A stretch of DNA of 42,712 nt, from positions 147,991 to 190,702 of the forward strand of contig BFEA01000855.1 in NCBI GenBank assembly GCA_003427395.1, in the 5' to 3' direction. The DNA is from Chara braunii (lineage: Eukaryota > Streptophyta > Charophyceae > Charales > Characeae). Below the pieces are notes generated by a model that was given only the letters and a program-made list of their open reading frames with translations, made no database searches and was not told the DNA's origin. Numbering within the stretch: the first letter of the stretch is position 1; every line of letters begins with the position of its first letter. A program made the translations under genes and the position numbers. Of this stretch, positions 30,765-41,991 are shown piece after piece.

Positions 30765-30990
30765 TGCTGCCGAAGTTTTACAGCGACAGCACCGCGTTAA
30801 ACGGCGGTACGGTGGAAGCGCTGCCGAATTTTTTCGGCAGCGGCACTAGACTTCTTGGCGGTACAACGGAAGTGCTGCCGAAATTTTTTTGGCAGCAACG
30901 CTGGTTTACGGCAGTAGTGCGGAAGCACTACCAAAATTTTGCAGCGATGGCATTGGGATCTTGGCGGTAATGCGTTTGTTGCCGAAGTTT
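30765..30990 (+). repeat. Degenerate tandem repeat of about 55-60 bases with GCTGCCGAA stem
   Basis: Four units carry GCTGCCGAA(G)TTTT or related words followed by GGCGGTA. The clearest unit contains a perfect 9 base-pair inverted repeat at 30820-30841 with a TTTT loop; in neighbours the stem is degraded. An ORF through this array has no recognisable domain. Confidence 0.75.
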
Positions 30991-31954
30991 TCACTGGTGG
31001 AAGCGGCAGTGTTATTGGCATTGAATACATATACGGTGGCCGAACATCGGTACAGGGGGAGTGTTATTAAGGTAGTGACGTGTTTCGGAGCATTGGGAGT
31101 GTGACATTGCTGTAGCTTGGTGACGTTGGACACAAGTAACATGGATGGCGGTTGTCACGAGGGAATGGTGTGAATCGCCCTGGGATTAACTTGGGGTACC
31201 GATCTTCTCGCTGGAAGGCATTTTGGCATACGTCACCTGCGGGATTTTGTCAAGGCCATGGTAAAAAATTTTTGCGGCGCGTTGAGTAAGCGGGGATTGA
31301 GTTGGGACCACCACATATTGTGGCGGTAGTGTGGAACCATCAGGGACCATTTTGGGACCAAGTGAGTGAAAAGTAAGGCGGGGAAATAAGTGTGGTGATC
31401 AAGCGTGGTAATTGGTGAAAGATTAGAATGAATGATTGAGTTGGCGCTGTTTTGGTGGAAGGCGTGACGTTGAGGTTGTGGGATTGACAGTGGGAAACTC
31501 TCCTTAAACGGCGAGCTCACTTTTGTGTTAGTGAGCGGCGTCTGAGTCTAAAGTGGCATTTGAAGGAGGGTGTGGGACATCCTCATGAGCAGCCACAACG
31601 TGAGTTGTGTGGTCATCTTCTCCTGGGAAAATACTTGGCTTTCTTAAGTGAGCCGATTCAATATCAATCAAGGTCAGCTATGACTTAGTTCCTTTGCACA
31701 CCCGCGTGAACCCACACCTTGCATGACCTTACTTTGAATTCAGGGGAAAGGGTAGAGTAAGGGTGTGACGTCATGCGAGTGGGAAAAGGACTAACTTTGG
31801 TTGGGGGATGTATGAATCTTTGAACTGTTTATTTTTTTGATTGTGCAAGTGGGTTGGAGGATGTATGTGAGAAGGGATAAGCATTGTTTGCTCGAGAGAA
31901 TAAAGGGGATGCTTAGTTTTCTTCCACTCAACCTGAATGTATGTGAACCGAAGG

Positions 31955-31987
<33 letters not shown>

Positions 31988-32626
31988 AAGTGCGAATTGA
32001 CAGATGCCGAAAGAACGAAATTTGTGGGAAAGGGAAATCAAGATGAGGTAGCCATTTGGTGAATCCCTTAGGACTCCCGTTTTATCCCGAACAACCACTT
32101 TCTTTCTATGCCCGTCCAAAAGAGCCTTACTCCCTTTGTCTTCTTGATTCGTCTAAGTCAACCCTTCGCTTGAAAGCATTGAGCAGTCGTCTGCACCTGA
32201 GGGTCTAGGCTTCTTCACTCTAGGAGGCATTTGAGGCGGGGGTTCGTTGCCTTAGGGGCCGGCCCTGTTATCGACTCGGAGTGGACCGCTTATGCGGGGG
32301 GAAACCATGCTGTTGCGGTGGAGCCAGCCCAACTTCTGAGTCCTGAACAATGTGTTCGGACGACGAGGAGGGGTATTCCAGACCACTTCCTAGAGGGTAT
32401 CGTCTTGAAGCTAAGAGCAGTCGCATCCTCATGCTCTCAGGAAAAGGGGGGGCTGAATCCAGTACCCTGTTGGGTGGCCGTCTTAGGAGACACCAACGCG
32501 TGGCAGCGCTGGTGCGACAAGAAGCCCAGCCCGTGCTTCGATTAGTGTTAAAAGAAGTGCAATTAGGCACTACTTTCACGGTCAGACCGTGACACAAGAA
32601 TCGCGGCCCGAAAAGGGGAATAAGAA

Positions 32627-33001
32627 TTGAACATGAAAAGTGGTATATCTAAATTTATTTTGACAAAGTTACCGCTTCGTCGTTCAGATGCTTGCGGAGG
32701 TGGTGATCCTCCGATGTTCAGCACACGAGAGGCGGCGACCGATTGGTTAGCGGTGCCAACACGATCGCGCGCCGGCATCATACGGAAAAAAAGGCTGGTA
32801 TACAACCCACTTGAAGTTTTCTTGGAACGGGATGCACCACGATTCCGGGACGGGAGTGTGAGGAAACCACCGTGGAGCTATAATTTCTTGATTGAACCAG
32901 GTCAACATATTGTAAGATATGACTTTGCGCCTCCTAATCCATCATGGGATTATAGAGACATGAACCTCGTCCTGATTCATGAAGAGTGTCCAGGTATATA
33001 G
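32627..33001 (+). pseudogene. P-family N-block ORF inside the E3 LTR region
   Basis: The ORF starts at ATG 32630 or earlier. It contains REAATDWLAVPTRSRAGIIR and KKRLVYNP, which fits the N block of P4 in E1 (SDSAAWLTYVLSRESESF then RKLVRP). Later PGQHIVRYDF and DYRDMNLVLIHEECPG fit the place of P1 residues RSARYIDG and ADVWLWTHREHWPG. Similarity is weak and judged by eye, but several anchor residues recur in order. It is in the sense direction of E3, in a segment absent from E2a LTRs. Function unknown; expression uncertain. Confidence 0.4.
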
Positions 33002-33206
33002 AGCATTCATGAGATTAGAGGAATGTTCCTCTATATTGCACTCCATTTGAACGATCTGCAAGGGTCGTTCAGCCTCCTCATCACGTGAGACGAGTCCCAA
33101 CGAATAGATTTAATACCATTCGCTAGGAGCGTTTTGACGTCATCGCATTTTATGACGAGGCTTGTGAAATTTACGAACACCTCTTCTAACAGGTGACTCC
33201 TTCGGT

Positions 33207-33764
33207 GTGCAGATGCCTAGCAGAGGGCGGGATCTTACACAAGCCAGATATCTGTTGGTCTGCGATATTATGGACGAGGAGCTGATCCGGTGCGCGGAGC
33301 GATTATTATTGGTTCGAGATGGAGCGCCCACACGTTGGATTAGTTTTATTGACCTGCTCAGCAATGGGCTAGGATTTTTTCCTAACTAGTGCGTGGATGT
33401 TCGTGCCAATGTGGCCCGTCTCCCGGAAGAAGTTCATGGATATATTTTATACTTCCATCGCGCGAGCGACCTCCAATGCCTTTCTCGGGTCATTGTGAGC
33501 GTCAAAATTACCCTATCCGAAGAGCGTTACGGCGTCATCCAGATTAAGGACACCACGACCACGCGCCTTTTTAGGATGCGTCAGCCGTTCCACACCATAG
33601 TTTGGAAGCTCGCCTCACGGGTGGCTTCTGTCTACGATACGCGGAAGGTTCGAGTCTTGCGAGATGAACGCGTCTCCACCTTGATCTTTGACGACGAGGA
33701 GCTTATACGACTCGACCGGATAGAGGCTGAGGCCCGTGAGGGTCGACAGGTTTATCCCGGCTAA
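33207..33764 (+). pseudogene. P-family C- and middle-block ORF inside the E3 LTR region
   Basis: One frame runs from 33207 to 33764 with a single TAG at 33387-33389. The first part (ERLLLVRDGAPTRWISFIDL then LSNGLGF) resembles the P1 C block (WLDRELRAGPEYVTFIGRLF then SNDWGS). The second part (LPEEVHGYILYFHRASDLQC) resembles the middle block of Q0 (RYVEFTIYFHGADGRVHN). It ends in charged helical sequence (RLDRIEAEAREGRQVYPG). Together with 32627-33001 it looks like a rearranged P gene. No known domain is recognised. Confidence 0.4.
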
Positions 33765-34916
33765 GCGTTCCCTCTCGAGTCAGGTGCAGTGGTAAGTCAT
33801 CCTTACAGTAGGGTCACATTATGTGACTCTAAAAGGGTAATAACAAAAAAAAAACACAATCGTCGTAGATAGATCCAGCCAGATGGATAGTATCTAGATT
33901 ACCCCGATGATTTCACTATCATGCTCATGCATTCAGGGGTAATCAGCCACTTAGAAATAAGCCGGACAAAGTAAAAATCGAACATCTGAGAAGGTGTTGA
34001 GCAGAACAACGAGAGCGAAGTATCGAAAAACAGAACATTTCCATACCGAGTAACTTGCTGTTGGAGAAGGATACTTCATCATTCGTGGAACAGAAAGAGT
34101 AATTATTGCCCAGGAGGACAAAGCGACTAACAAAATTCGCCCGCTTCTCCAAGTAGTTATACATGATACGAAAACGTGATCAAACCGAGAGTTCAAACAT
34201 TGTCTAGGAACCAGGTCACTTGTTGATACGCACGGTACCAGTGGTATTTATTTGTAGAAGTTGTTCACGGCGGATCTCCCGTCTTTGGACGGCGGTATAA
34301 TTGTCTCTTCGGTCCTATAGACAGGGAATAATAACCTTGGCAAATCATCTCATCAAGTCAAAGTGCTGGTTATGTGTTGCTTCTTTGTATTTTATAAATT
34401 TTTTTTTTTTTTTAAAGGGACTAGGATCATATTGTGGGTTTCACGTTTGGTTGAGGCCGTCCTAGTCGACCGACGTTCGTTCGTACCGGGGAGATCAGCG
34501 CCCTTGGGGGCAGACAACGTTCGGATCCACTTGGTGTTAACCAAGCGTACCTATACTCCAGCGTACGAGCAAACGCCATCGGCTGACCTACCTCTGCAAC
34601 CGCTTGTAAAAGCTTTCGCACGTGGGTCGGTAGCTCGGTAGGGATACGCCCCTGAGGGTGGTGACAGGTTGACAACCCCTTAGGGAAGGTAAGATGTGCC
34701 CCGCGAGAACCTATCCTATTGTAGGGGACCGTGGGACGTACAACTGGCGCACCCGGCTAGGGCGGCGACGGAACGACGCGACCTCGACCGCCTCGGCGGA
34801 TCGCGGGATTATTTATGTGTCGTCTTAAGTTGTCTCTTGGTTTTGTTTTGTTGTAACCCCTGCGTGACATAGCAGGGGGGGCCCTCGCTTACGCGGGGGC
34901 TGATGTGCTCGACAGG

Positions 34917-34934
34917 TGGCGCCGTTGTCGGGGA
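34917..34934 (+). other. E3 primer-binding site, tRNA-Asp type
   Basis: TGGCGCCGTTGTCGGGGA starts two bases after the LTR end CTCGACA (34914). It differs from the E1 site at one base (C to T at position 12). It fixes the 5' LTR end of E3. Confidence 0.9.
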
Positions 34935-35133
34935 TAGCGACAAACTACCGTTGTCTCTAGTGGAACGACACTCGGGAAAAAGATGGTTATAGTAATTTTC
35001 AGTGTTGTGTGTTATTTGTTTGGATTGAAAGTAGTCAGTGACTATTAATGTTTGGAGAGAGAAAGGAAGGCAAAATTATTGGAGTCTGTTTGACATTTGG
35101 ACATGTGGGTTTTGTTGTGTTGATTCACCCAAG

Positions 35134-37002
35134 ATGACGGGAGGAAGTGTTCATCCCGCGAATAGCAATGCAGGGGATCGGCGCAATGACATTCTGGAAC
35201 TCGCACGAGTCATTCAAGAAGCCGATAATCACAAGGCGCAGCTGCCGAAAGTTCAAGTTCAGCTCTTCGATGGCACCAATGCCTCAGCATGGGCGGACAA
35301 CTTTGAACAATTGGGCAGTTGCTGTGAATGGACGAGTGAGAAGATGCTTCAAATGGTGAAGCGGTATTGTCAAGTTGGATACAAAAAAAAAGTGTTGGAA
35401 TTGGTGCAAGCTTCGCGCGACTGGCCAGACTTCAAGGCCAAATTATTGGACAAGTACCAATTGGGGGATCAACTGCTCGACCTGACAAACTTACGGAAAG
35501 TCATTCGTCGGAAGTTTGGTACGGCCAAGCAGTTCCTCACGGAGTTCGAACGAGTTGCTCGCTTAGTGCCTGACCTTCCAGATAAGGATCGGTGCCTTAT
35601 CTTCCTCGAAAACTTTTCGGAAGTTGAGCAGCGGGAACTGATGAAAGATATGACTGGGCGATAAAACTGACCAAAGATCAAGGAAAATTTGTTGGCTGGA
35701 AGCTTCGACCAGATGCTTTACCGTCTCCTGAAGCAGCAAAAGGAGGATCGTGAAAAGAAAGAGGTAAGCGCGGACAAGGATCAAACCGTTTACAAAACTC
35801 TGACATATATGCGGAATATGATGGCTGACATGAAGGAGGAAAGGTTGAAGTTACAAGTGATGATGGTCCAGACGAAAGGTGGAAAAAGGAAAGGGAAGGC
35901 GCCTGTTGTGGAGGAAGTGAGCAGTAGCAGCAGTGAAGAGGAAGATGAGGAGGAAGTGGAGCCCCCTCGAAAATTGACCAATGCAGAACGGAAGGCTCTG
36001 AATCAGATACGAGGGGGGTAGGGCACTAGTAAAAAGCAGCGGAAGAATAATGAAGGAGGAGGAAAAGGAGGAAATCGGGAACAGGCGGCTCAAACCCCTC
36101 CTCAGCAACCCCAACCCCAGGCACGAGGCCGAGGCCGAGGTTGAGGTAGAGGACACGACAATGGGGGAGGTCGAGGAAATGGGGGAGGCCGAGGGAATTG
36201 GCAGAATTGGTTTTGCAAGTACTGTGGACAAGATGGGCATGAGATACGATTTTGTCAGACTGTTACAGATGAGAACGACAAGGTTATATATACGAATATC
36301 CGAGGCGAGGTTTATGAATTCGAAGGAAATCTCATCGATCCAAATGTGGAAGGAGGGATGAGAAAGAAAGTTTTCCGACGCATGGGGCGAGACCTTCCAG
36401 CAACTTTTCGACTTGCTCCCCCGGAAGAAGTCGAACAACTAGAGTTGCAAGCTGCGATGGGATCATTGACGATTGAGGATTCCAAGGCCAAAAATGAAGG
36501 TATGAACGAAGAGGGGTCCAGGCTCCCTCAATTTTTTTTGTTTGGGGGATGGGATAGAGACGGCCAAGGAGGTCTTACCGATGTTAGCGCATCACAACCT
36601 CGATCGCCATCGGCAGGGCGTTTGATGGCCACCACGATCTTATCCCGTCCTGCTTTGAAGCAACCTGCCACTGCTGGTCTCCCACAAGCTCGGAGGGCTC
36701 GAAGGCCGCCGCGGCCAAGGGCAACGCCAGAAGAAGGGTCAAGTCAGCGTGAAGAAAGCGGGACAATTCCGATTGAAGAAGACGATGGCGAAGAGGACGA
36801 ATTGTTGAGAGTCGAAGATGAGCAGCAGGCCAAACAACGGGCCATGGAGAGGGAGCCAGAAACGGGCAAGGCCGACGGTGGGGAAGGAGAGTTGAAAAAG
36901 AAGAAGCAAGTTTACACAATTCCAGTGGAGCAAGGGTTGGATATTGAGCAAATCGTGGATCAGATTCTGGAAAGCCAGCGCGATTTGTTCACGCTCAAAT
37001 AA
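35134..37002 (+). pseudogene. E3 gag with CCHC zinc knuckle (nonsense mutations)
   Basis: The ATG at 35134 (MTGGSVHPANSNAGDRRNDI) begins a frame of about 620 codons. It has a retrotransposon gag region (PKVQVQLFDGTNASAWADNF, VARLVPDLPDKDRCLIFLEN), a coiled charged stretch, an acidic Ser/Glu run (SSSSSEEEDEEEVEPP), an RG-rich box and a zinc knuckle CKYCGQDGHEIRFC near 36214-36255. The C-terminus is long and acidic. All of it stays in one frame, interrupted by TAA 35662, TGA 35668, TAG 36019 and TGA 36142. The last sits in a run of CGA-GGx codons, as if CGA had become TGA. Confidence 0.88.
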
Positions 37003-37858
37003 TTTATGGCCGCGTCACCCAAAATTTGAGAGGAATTCAGACACCGATTGTCAAGGAAAAAGGTTATGACGGTTAAGATGAGTGACATTTTTCCTCAAGA
37101 GGTTAGTTGGGCTCCTCCTGGGACAAAAATGGATCGGGACTGTGCAGCAACTGAGTGGTTGAAAGTGCAAGTTGGGCCATGTGAGTACTCGGCTCACATC
37201 GACGATGGAGCTGAAATGAATATTATACGTGAAAGAGAAGCTATGGGGGCAGGAGTCAAGATCAATCAAGCAGATACTGGATTTCTGGTAGGCGCAAGTG
37301 GGATAACTCCCTTTTGTAGAACGACAAGTGACATGACAATATAAGTTGGTAAAGTCAAAGTCCGTTTATATTTCTATGTGCTACCAAGGGTTGAACATAC
37401 TGTGTTATTGGGCAGAGTTTTCTTATGTCGATCAGAATTCATCATCTTCAACAAGCGTGATGGTACTATGATCGTGGTTTTGTGTGATCCTGTATGCGGC
37501 TACTATGAGGTAATGAAGTGTGAGAATACAGGACCGACCAATTCAAGAAACAGACTCAATCCGGGGTCCTATTCCTTCACAGAATCCGAAAGACTCGGAA
37601 GGGAGAAAGAGTCTCTTGGAGAAGAGAATGATCCCCAAAAATTTTCTCTCGCTCTGCCCAACATTTCTCAGGCTATTGAGTTCGTTGCGACAGACTCATC
37701 TGTGGACCCCAAGCTGGTCCAAACACTGACAGAGATTGTAGCAGGAAAAGGCAGGACTGGTAAAATTTATCTTACCTATCGACCTGACAGGTCTTCTGAA
37801 AGTGACGCATTGGCGGAGCCAGCAACCAAGCAGGGGCCTTTTTTAGAGGTGGACGACT
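37003..37858 (+). pseudogene. E3 protease and linker (nonsense mutations)
   Basis: This region is in the same frame as gag. The active-site segment AHIDDGAEMNII has D-D-G in place of the usual D-[ST]-G, still plausible for a retropepsin. VEHTVLLGRVFLCRSEFIIF fits the second half of the domain. A linker of about 130 residues leads to RT. Stops include TAA 37342-37344. The frame changes at about 37850-37870, where RT-linked sequence (KYKRVAEKTRPVPVSI) begins; the homologous spot in E1 also changes frame. Confidence 0.8.
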
Positions 37859-39558
37859 TGGAGTTGCGAAACGCAAGTACAAGAGAGTAGCCGAGAAAAC
37901 TCGGCCAGTGCCCGTCTCGATCACGCAAGAGGAAGAAGTGCATTATAGAGAAGAGAGAGAATGGATCAGGATGAGGAAAGAAAAAAGTGCGAAGGCGCCG
38001 TGTCGATTGACAAAGGAGAGGATTAAAGATATGATCATTGGAGAGGAAGCGTTTTTTACTGAGAAGGAGGTGGACTTCCTTGTCAGCGTCATGAAGAGAA
38101 CTCACTTGGCTTATGCCTTCGATGATGATGAGCGAGGAAGGCTTGACGTTGATATGATTCCAATTATCAGGATTCACACGGTACCTCGCGAGCCGTGAAA
38201 CATACGAGGTCCGCGTTATCCAAATCCGGATGATCATCGTAGAGTTGTTGAATATTTGGATGGTAAAATTCAGACAAGGATCGCGGATTACTCATACGGA
38301 CCATATGCATCCCTTTGGTTTTGTTTCATCAAGTCAAGCGGCGTATTGCGATAGGTGCAGAACTTGCAGAGGTTGAACGCTGTGACGGTCGGTGATGCAG
38401 GAGGAGTTCTACATGCCGATCAACTGTCTGAATTGTGCGCAGGCAAGCCTATCATCACTCTTATTGACTTGTATTCAGGATATGATCAATTCCCTCTCTA
38501 TACGGCGGATAGACCGATGACGGCCATGCATACGCCAAGGGGATTAATTCATATGTGTGCGGCGCCTCAAGGATGGACGAACGCCGTAGCGATTGTTCAG
38601 AGATATGTGATGAGAGTCATGCAGCCGCTTTGTCCGGACGTGACCTCACCTTATATCGATGACCTGACTATACATGGGCCATGTGTGAAGGATGAAACGG
38701 AGGTGTTGGAAGACGTTCGAAAATTTGTTTGGGAGCACGTTTGTGACGTGGAGAAGATCCTGTCCAAATTAAAGAAGTATAACCTCACAGCTAGTGGTGT
38801 CAAATCTTGACATTGTATGCGTAAGGAGACTATTTTGGGCTTCTTATGCGATGAGAAAGGCCGTCGGTCAGACTCCAAAAAGACAAACAAGATTTTGGAG
38901 TGGCCGACTCCGTTCAAATCCATTACTGACGTGCGCAGTTTTTTGGGGACTTGCGGGTTCTGGCGCATTTTTATTCGCAAGTTCGCAGCAAGGGTGGAAC
39001 ACCTACGGAAGTTGGTGCGTAAAAATCAGGAATGGGAATGGGGTCCAAAACAGCAGGCGACAATTGACGATATCAAGGTGCAATTCCGAGAAGGAGGATT
39101 GATCCGGGGGGTTCCGTGCTTTGACAATGACCCGAATCGGCCCTTTGTGATTGAAACAGATGCAGGCCCCACAGCATTGGGTGGAGTTCTCATCCAAAAA
39201 GACGGAGAAGGGCAAGAACGGCCGCTGAGGTTTGAAAGTCGAATGTTGAATGAGGCGGAACGGAAATATTCTCAATTTAAGAAGGAAACCCTTGCAGTGC
39301 TTCATTGTTTCATGATTTTCTGAAACTACGTGTTTGGAAGACGGTTCGTCCTACGGGTTGATCCGACTGCCTTGGCGCAGTCACTGAAGAATTATTCTCC
39401 CTCGGATCCAACTATTGCTTGATGGCTGATCTATATCTGGATGTTCGATTTAGAGATCGATCGTATTGCGGGAACGCAAAATCGAGCGGATGGATTGAGT
39501 CTGACCGAATGAGATTCTTCGAAAGATCAGGCAGAAGACTCGGTTCCGGTGGATGGTT
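37859..39558 (+). pseudogene. E3 pol: reverse transcriptase and RNase H (broken)
   Basis: RT motifs are clear: LQRLNAVTVGDAGGVLHADQ, IDLYSGYDQF (first Asp), AMHTPRGLIHM and the active-site box YIDDLTIHGP, which is intact unlike E1. The connection (FLGTCGFWRIFIRKFAARVE) leads to RNase H with Asp in ETDAGP, the FESRMLNEAERKYSQFKKE segment, RVDPTA and RADGLS. Stops in frame are TGA 38196, TAG 38352 (where a Trp is expected), TGA 38808, TGA 39321 and TGA 39420. The frame changes near 39558. Confidence 0.9.
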
Positions 39559-41191
39559 TTTGGAGACGGACGAGCAACAACTAAGTATCAATGGTTGGGA
39601 ATACATCACTAATGTTTCGTCCCGAAATGGGAAGTCTATCTGGAGTTTGCCGAGTTGTTATCAAAAACGTTCAGAACTTGTGATGAGAGAGCCCTTTATT
39701 GAGGAGGATCCTTGGGGCGAACGGTCTGCTGAGCAAATGATGAGGTTGGCATTGTCGGACCCGGTACGACTGTCAGAAGAGCCTCTAACGATTGAAGAAG
39801 GACATGAGCGAGGCGACGAAGTCCTCAGGGTCTCTAGAGGAATGACATTTCTTGTCAACTTGTTGATACAAGAGGATCACGGCAAGTTAATGTTGGAAGA
39901 AGGGGAAGACAGTGAGATCAAAGAAGTCTTTCATGAGGAGGAATATGATGGGATTTATAAGAAGATTGGGATTTGGTTGAATGGGGATTTGAACGAAGCA
40001 AAGATAGAGCCAGAAATAAGATAAAAGGCAAAGGATTTTGTCATTCGACCGGGACATCTTTTCAAAAAGTCTGACGATGGTATGCCTAAGAGAGTGGTGC
40101 GGGGGGTTCCCAGACAGTTGGATGTGATTGCGGCTCTACATGATGGAGAGGCCGGTGGACATCGATCTGCACGAGTGGCATTGAGAAAGATTCAACATCT
40201 CTATTTTTTGGATGGTATGGGTAAGATGGTGGCGGAATTCTGCAACTCATGTGTTCCTTGTCAAAAACGTTCGAGCCTTCGTTATGCTGAGCCACTTAAT
40301 CCATGGTATGTTGTTGAGCCAGGTGCGGTTGTACAGCTCGATCTAGTCGTTATGCTACCCGGGCTTAATGGGTACAAATACATTTTTGATGCGAGAGAGA
40401 ATCTTACCGGGTTCGTTGATGGGCGTGCAATCCGTGAGCGAACCGGGAAGATTTTGGTAGAATGTATCGAAGAGTTTTACCTTCGGTATCCATTTGTTTG
40501 GGAATTTGTGATGGATCGAGGCGGTGAATTTCGGCCAGAAGAGGTTCAGACTCTCATGAAAAGACTGGGAGTGAACTATAGTTATACCACTACAGCACAC
40601 CCCCAGGCTAATGCTCCGGTCGAACGTGGGCATGCCACCTTGACTAATTTGCTAGCTAAATGGTGTGCAGGCAAGCCGTCAAGATGACCCGTCTATCTCA
40701 GGGATGCCATATTTGTTGAAAATATAACCGTAAAACGGACTACTGGGTATGCTCGTGTTACATTATAGTGTGGACGACATGCTACATTTTCAATCGGGAG
40801 TTTCCTGACCACGTGGCAAAAACAGGATATGAAGGTTATGCTGTCTACAAAAGAATTATTGCACCTTAGGGCCAGACAGATAAAAGTCACCGAGGAAAGA
40901 GTTGTAGAGGCCGCTCCGTCAACTGCGGACAGCAGACGGGCGGACAAAGCAAGATGGGATAAGCAACCCCGGGTTTGGAAGGAACCGTTGGAAGTTGGGG
41001 ATATTATCCTCCTCTATGACTCTTCTCTTGAAAAACAGTGGTCGAGGAAATTAGATAATCCATGGATGGGGTCATATCGTATTATTAAGAAAACAGAGCA
41101 TGGGGCATATGAGATTGAGGAGATGGATGGAGCACGTGGGCGAAATTGGGTTTCAAGCTCACGCTTGAAGAAGTTTGTTCATAGGGATTAA
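39559..41191 (+). pseudogene. E3 pol: spacer and integrase (broken)
   Basis: A spacer of about 160-170 residues (SINGWEYITN ... HERGDEVLRVSRG) precedes integrase and is much longer than in E1; I recognise no second RNase H in it. Integrase follows: HHCC domain (LHDGEAGGH, CNSCVPC), core with Asp in VQLDLVVMLPG, Asp in FVMDRGGEF and Glu in APVERGH, and a C-terminal module (NPWMGSYRII, SSRLKKFVHRD). One frame is kept from the spacer to the end at 41191, with TAA 40022, TGA 40685 and TAG 40766 (where Trp is expected). Confidence 0.9.
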
Positions 41192-41977
41192 ATAATGCTT
41201 TACTTTCTTAACAGACATTGATATCACTGACTAACTTGATTTTATGATTATATATTTATAAAATATATTTTTCACGTAATGGATAAAAATATATGGACTT
41301 GTGATGAATTACTTGTTGACGTCATTTTATTCATTACTTTTCGTCCTTGAGCGAGATAATTGATGGACAAAATAAAATTTTCCAAACTTTGTAAAAATAA
41401 TTCCCCGGGTATTTATTTTCTTTTATTTCTTATATTGAGTGAGTTTTGCTTGTGACAGATTGGTTTGAATCATTTGTATAAAGTTGTGATTTTATGTGTA
41501 AGAAGTATATAAAATTTTAAAACATGTAACTTCCTGAGCGATAAATATTCGTTCTGTAGGCACATGGTTTTATAAGTATAAAAAGTTATATGTAATAATA
41601 CCTAGTCTTTATTGTGTCGTGATATTCCTGAAAGATGTGAGCCTTGTAGGTGATAATGAGGCTCGTGCGGGAACTTGGTTTCTGGTCCATAACGAGATGA
41701 TGTCACTTTTCTTGTAAAAAGGCGATGGCTACACTATCACCGAAAAGGAGGAAGGTGTCCTAATTTTGTTGAGACTCCGCCTATGGTGGGGAGCGATCGC
41801 TGCCCATCACAGGGGTGAGGTTGGTCGCCTAACTTTGTGCTAAGCAGGGTCGCCGTGTCCTTATGATCCTTGTCTGACCAACTTGGACTGTATGGATGGG
41901 GTTGTCTCGCCCTGTAGATGTGGGATTAACAGAGTTGCGATACCGGAATCGGAGGGAATATGGTGAGGCTCGAATCT
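41192..41977 (+). other. E3 3' non-coding region
   Basis: AT-rich sequence without ORFs to about 41630, then a part homologous to E2a interior 20760-21106 (CTGGTCCATAACGAGATGAT, TACACTATCA, GGTGAGGCTCGAATCTAAA). Conservation between a coding and a coding-free element suggests signals for replication or packaging. Confidence 0.7.
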
Positions 41978-41991
41978 AAAGTGGGGCTTGA
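41978..41991 (+). other. E3 polypurine tract
   Basis: AAAGTGGGGCTTGA lies directly before the LTR start TGTCGAG at 41992. It matches the E2a tract at 21107-21120 with one change. Confidence 0.72.

Larger units (their letters stand above)
29187..34914 (+). repeat. E3 5' LTR region (5.7 kb visible)
   Basis: The right end (about 34420-34914) matches E2a LTR ends closely, and 31680-31770 and 32210-32400 match E2a LTR sequence more loosely. 29187-29725 is the hairpin/TATA block shared with the 3' LTR. 29880-30760 shows nothing I recognise. 32600-34310 is absent from E2a LTRs and holds the P-like ORFs; 33840-34310 within it shows no gene. The 5' boundary is unresolved. Confidence 0.7.

Noticed and set aside
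39559-40024. A second (archaeal-type) RNase H before E3 integrase, as in Tat-lineage elements
   Set aside because: The spacer is long enough, but I see no RNase H catalytic pattern in it.
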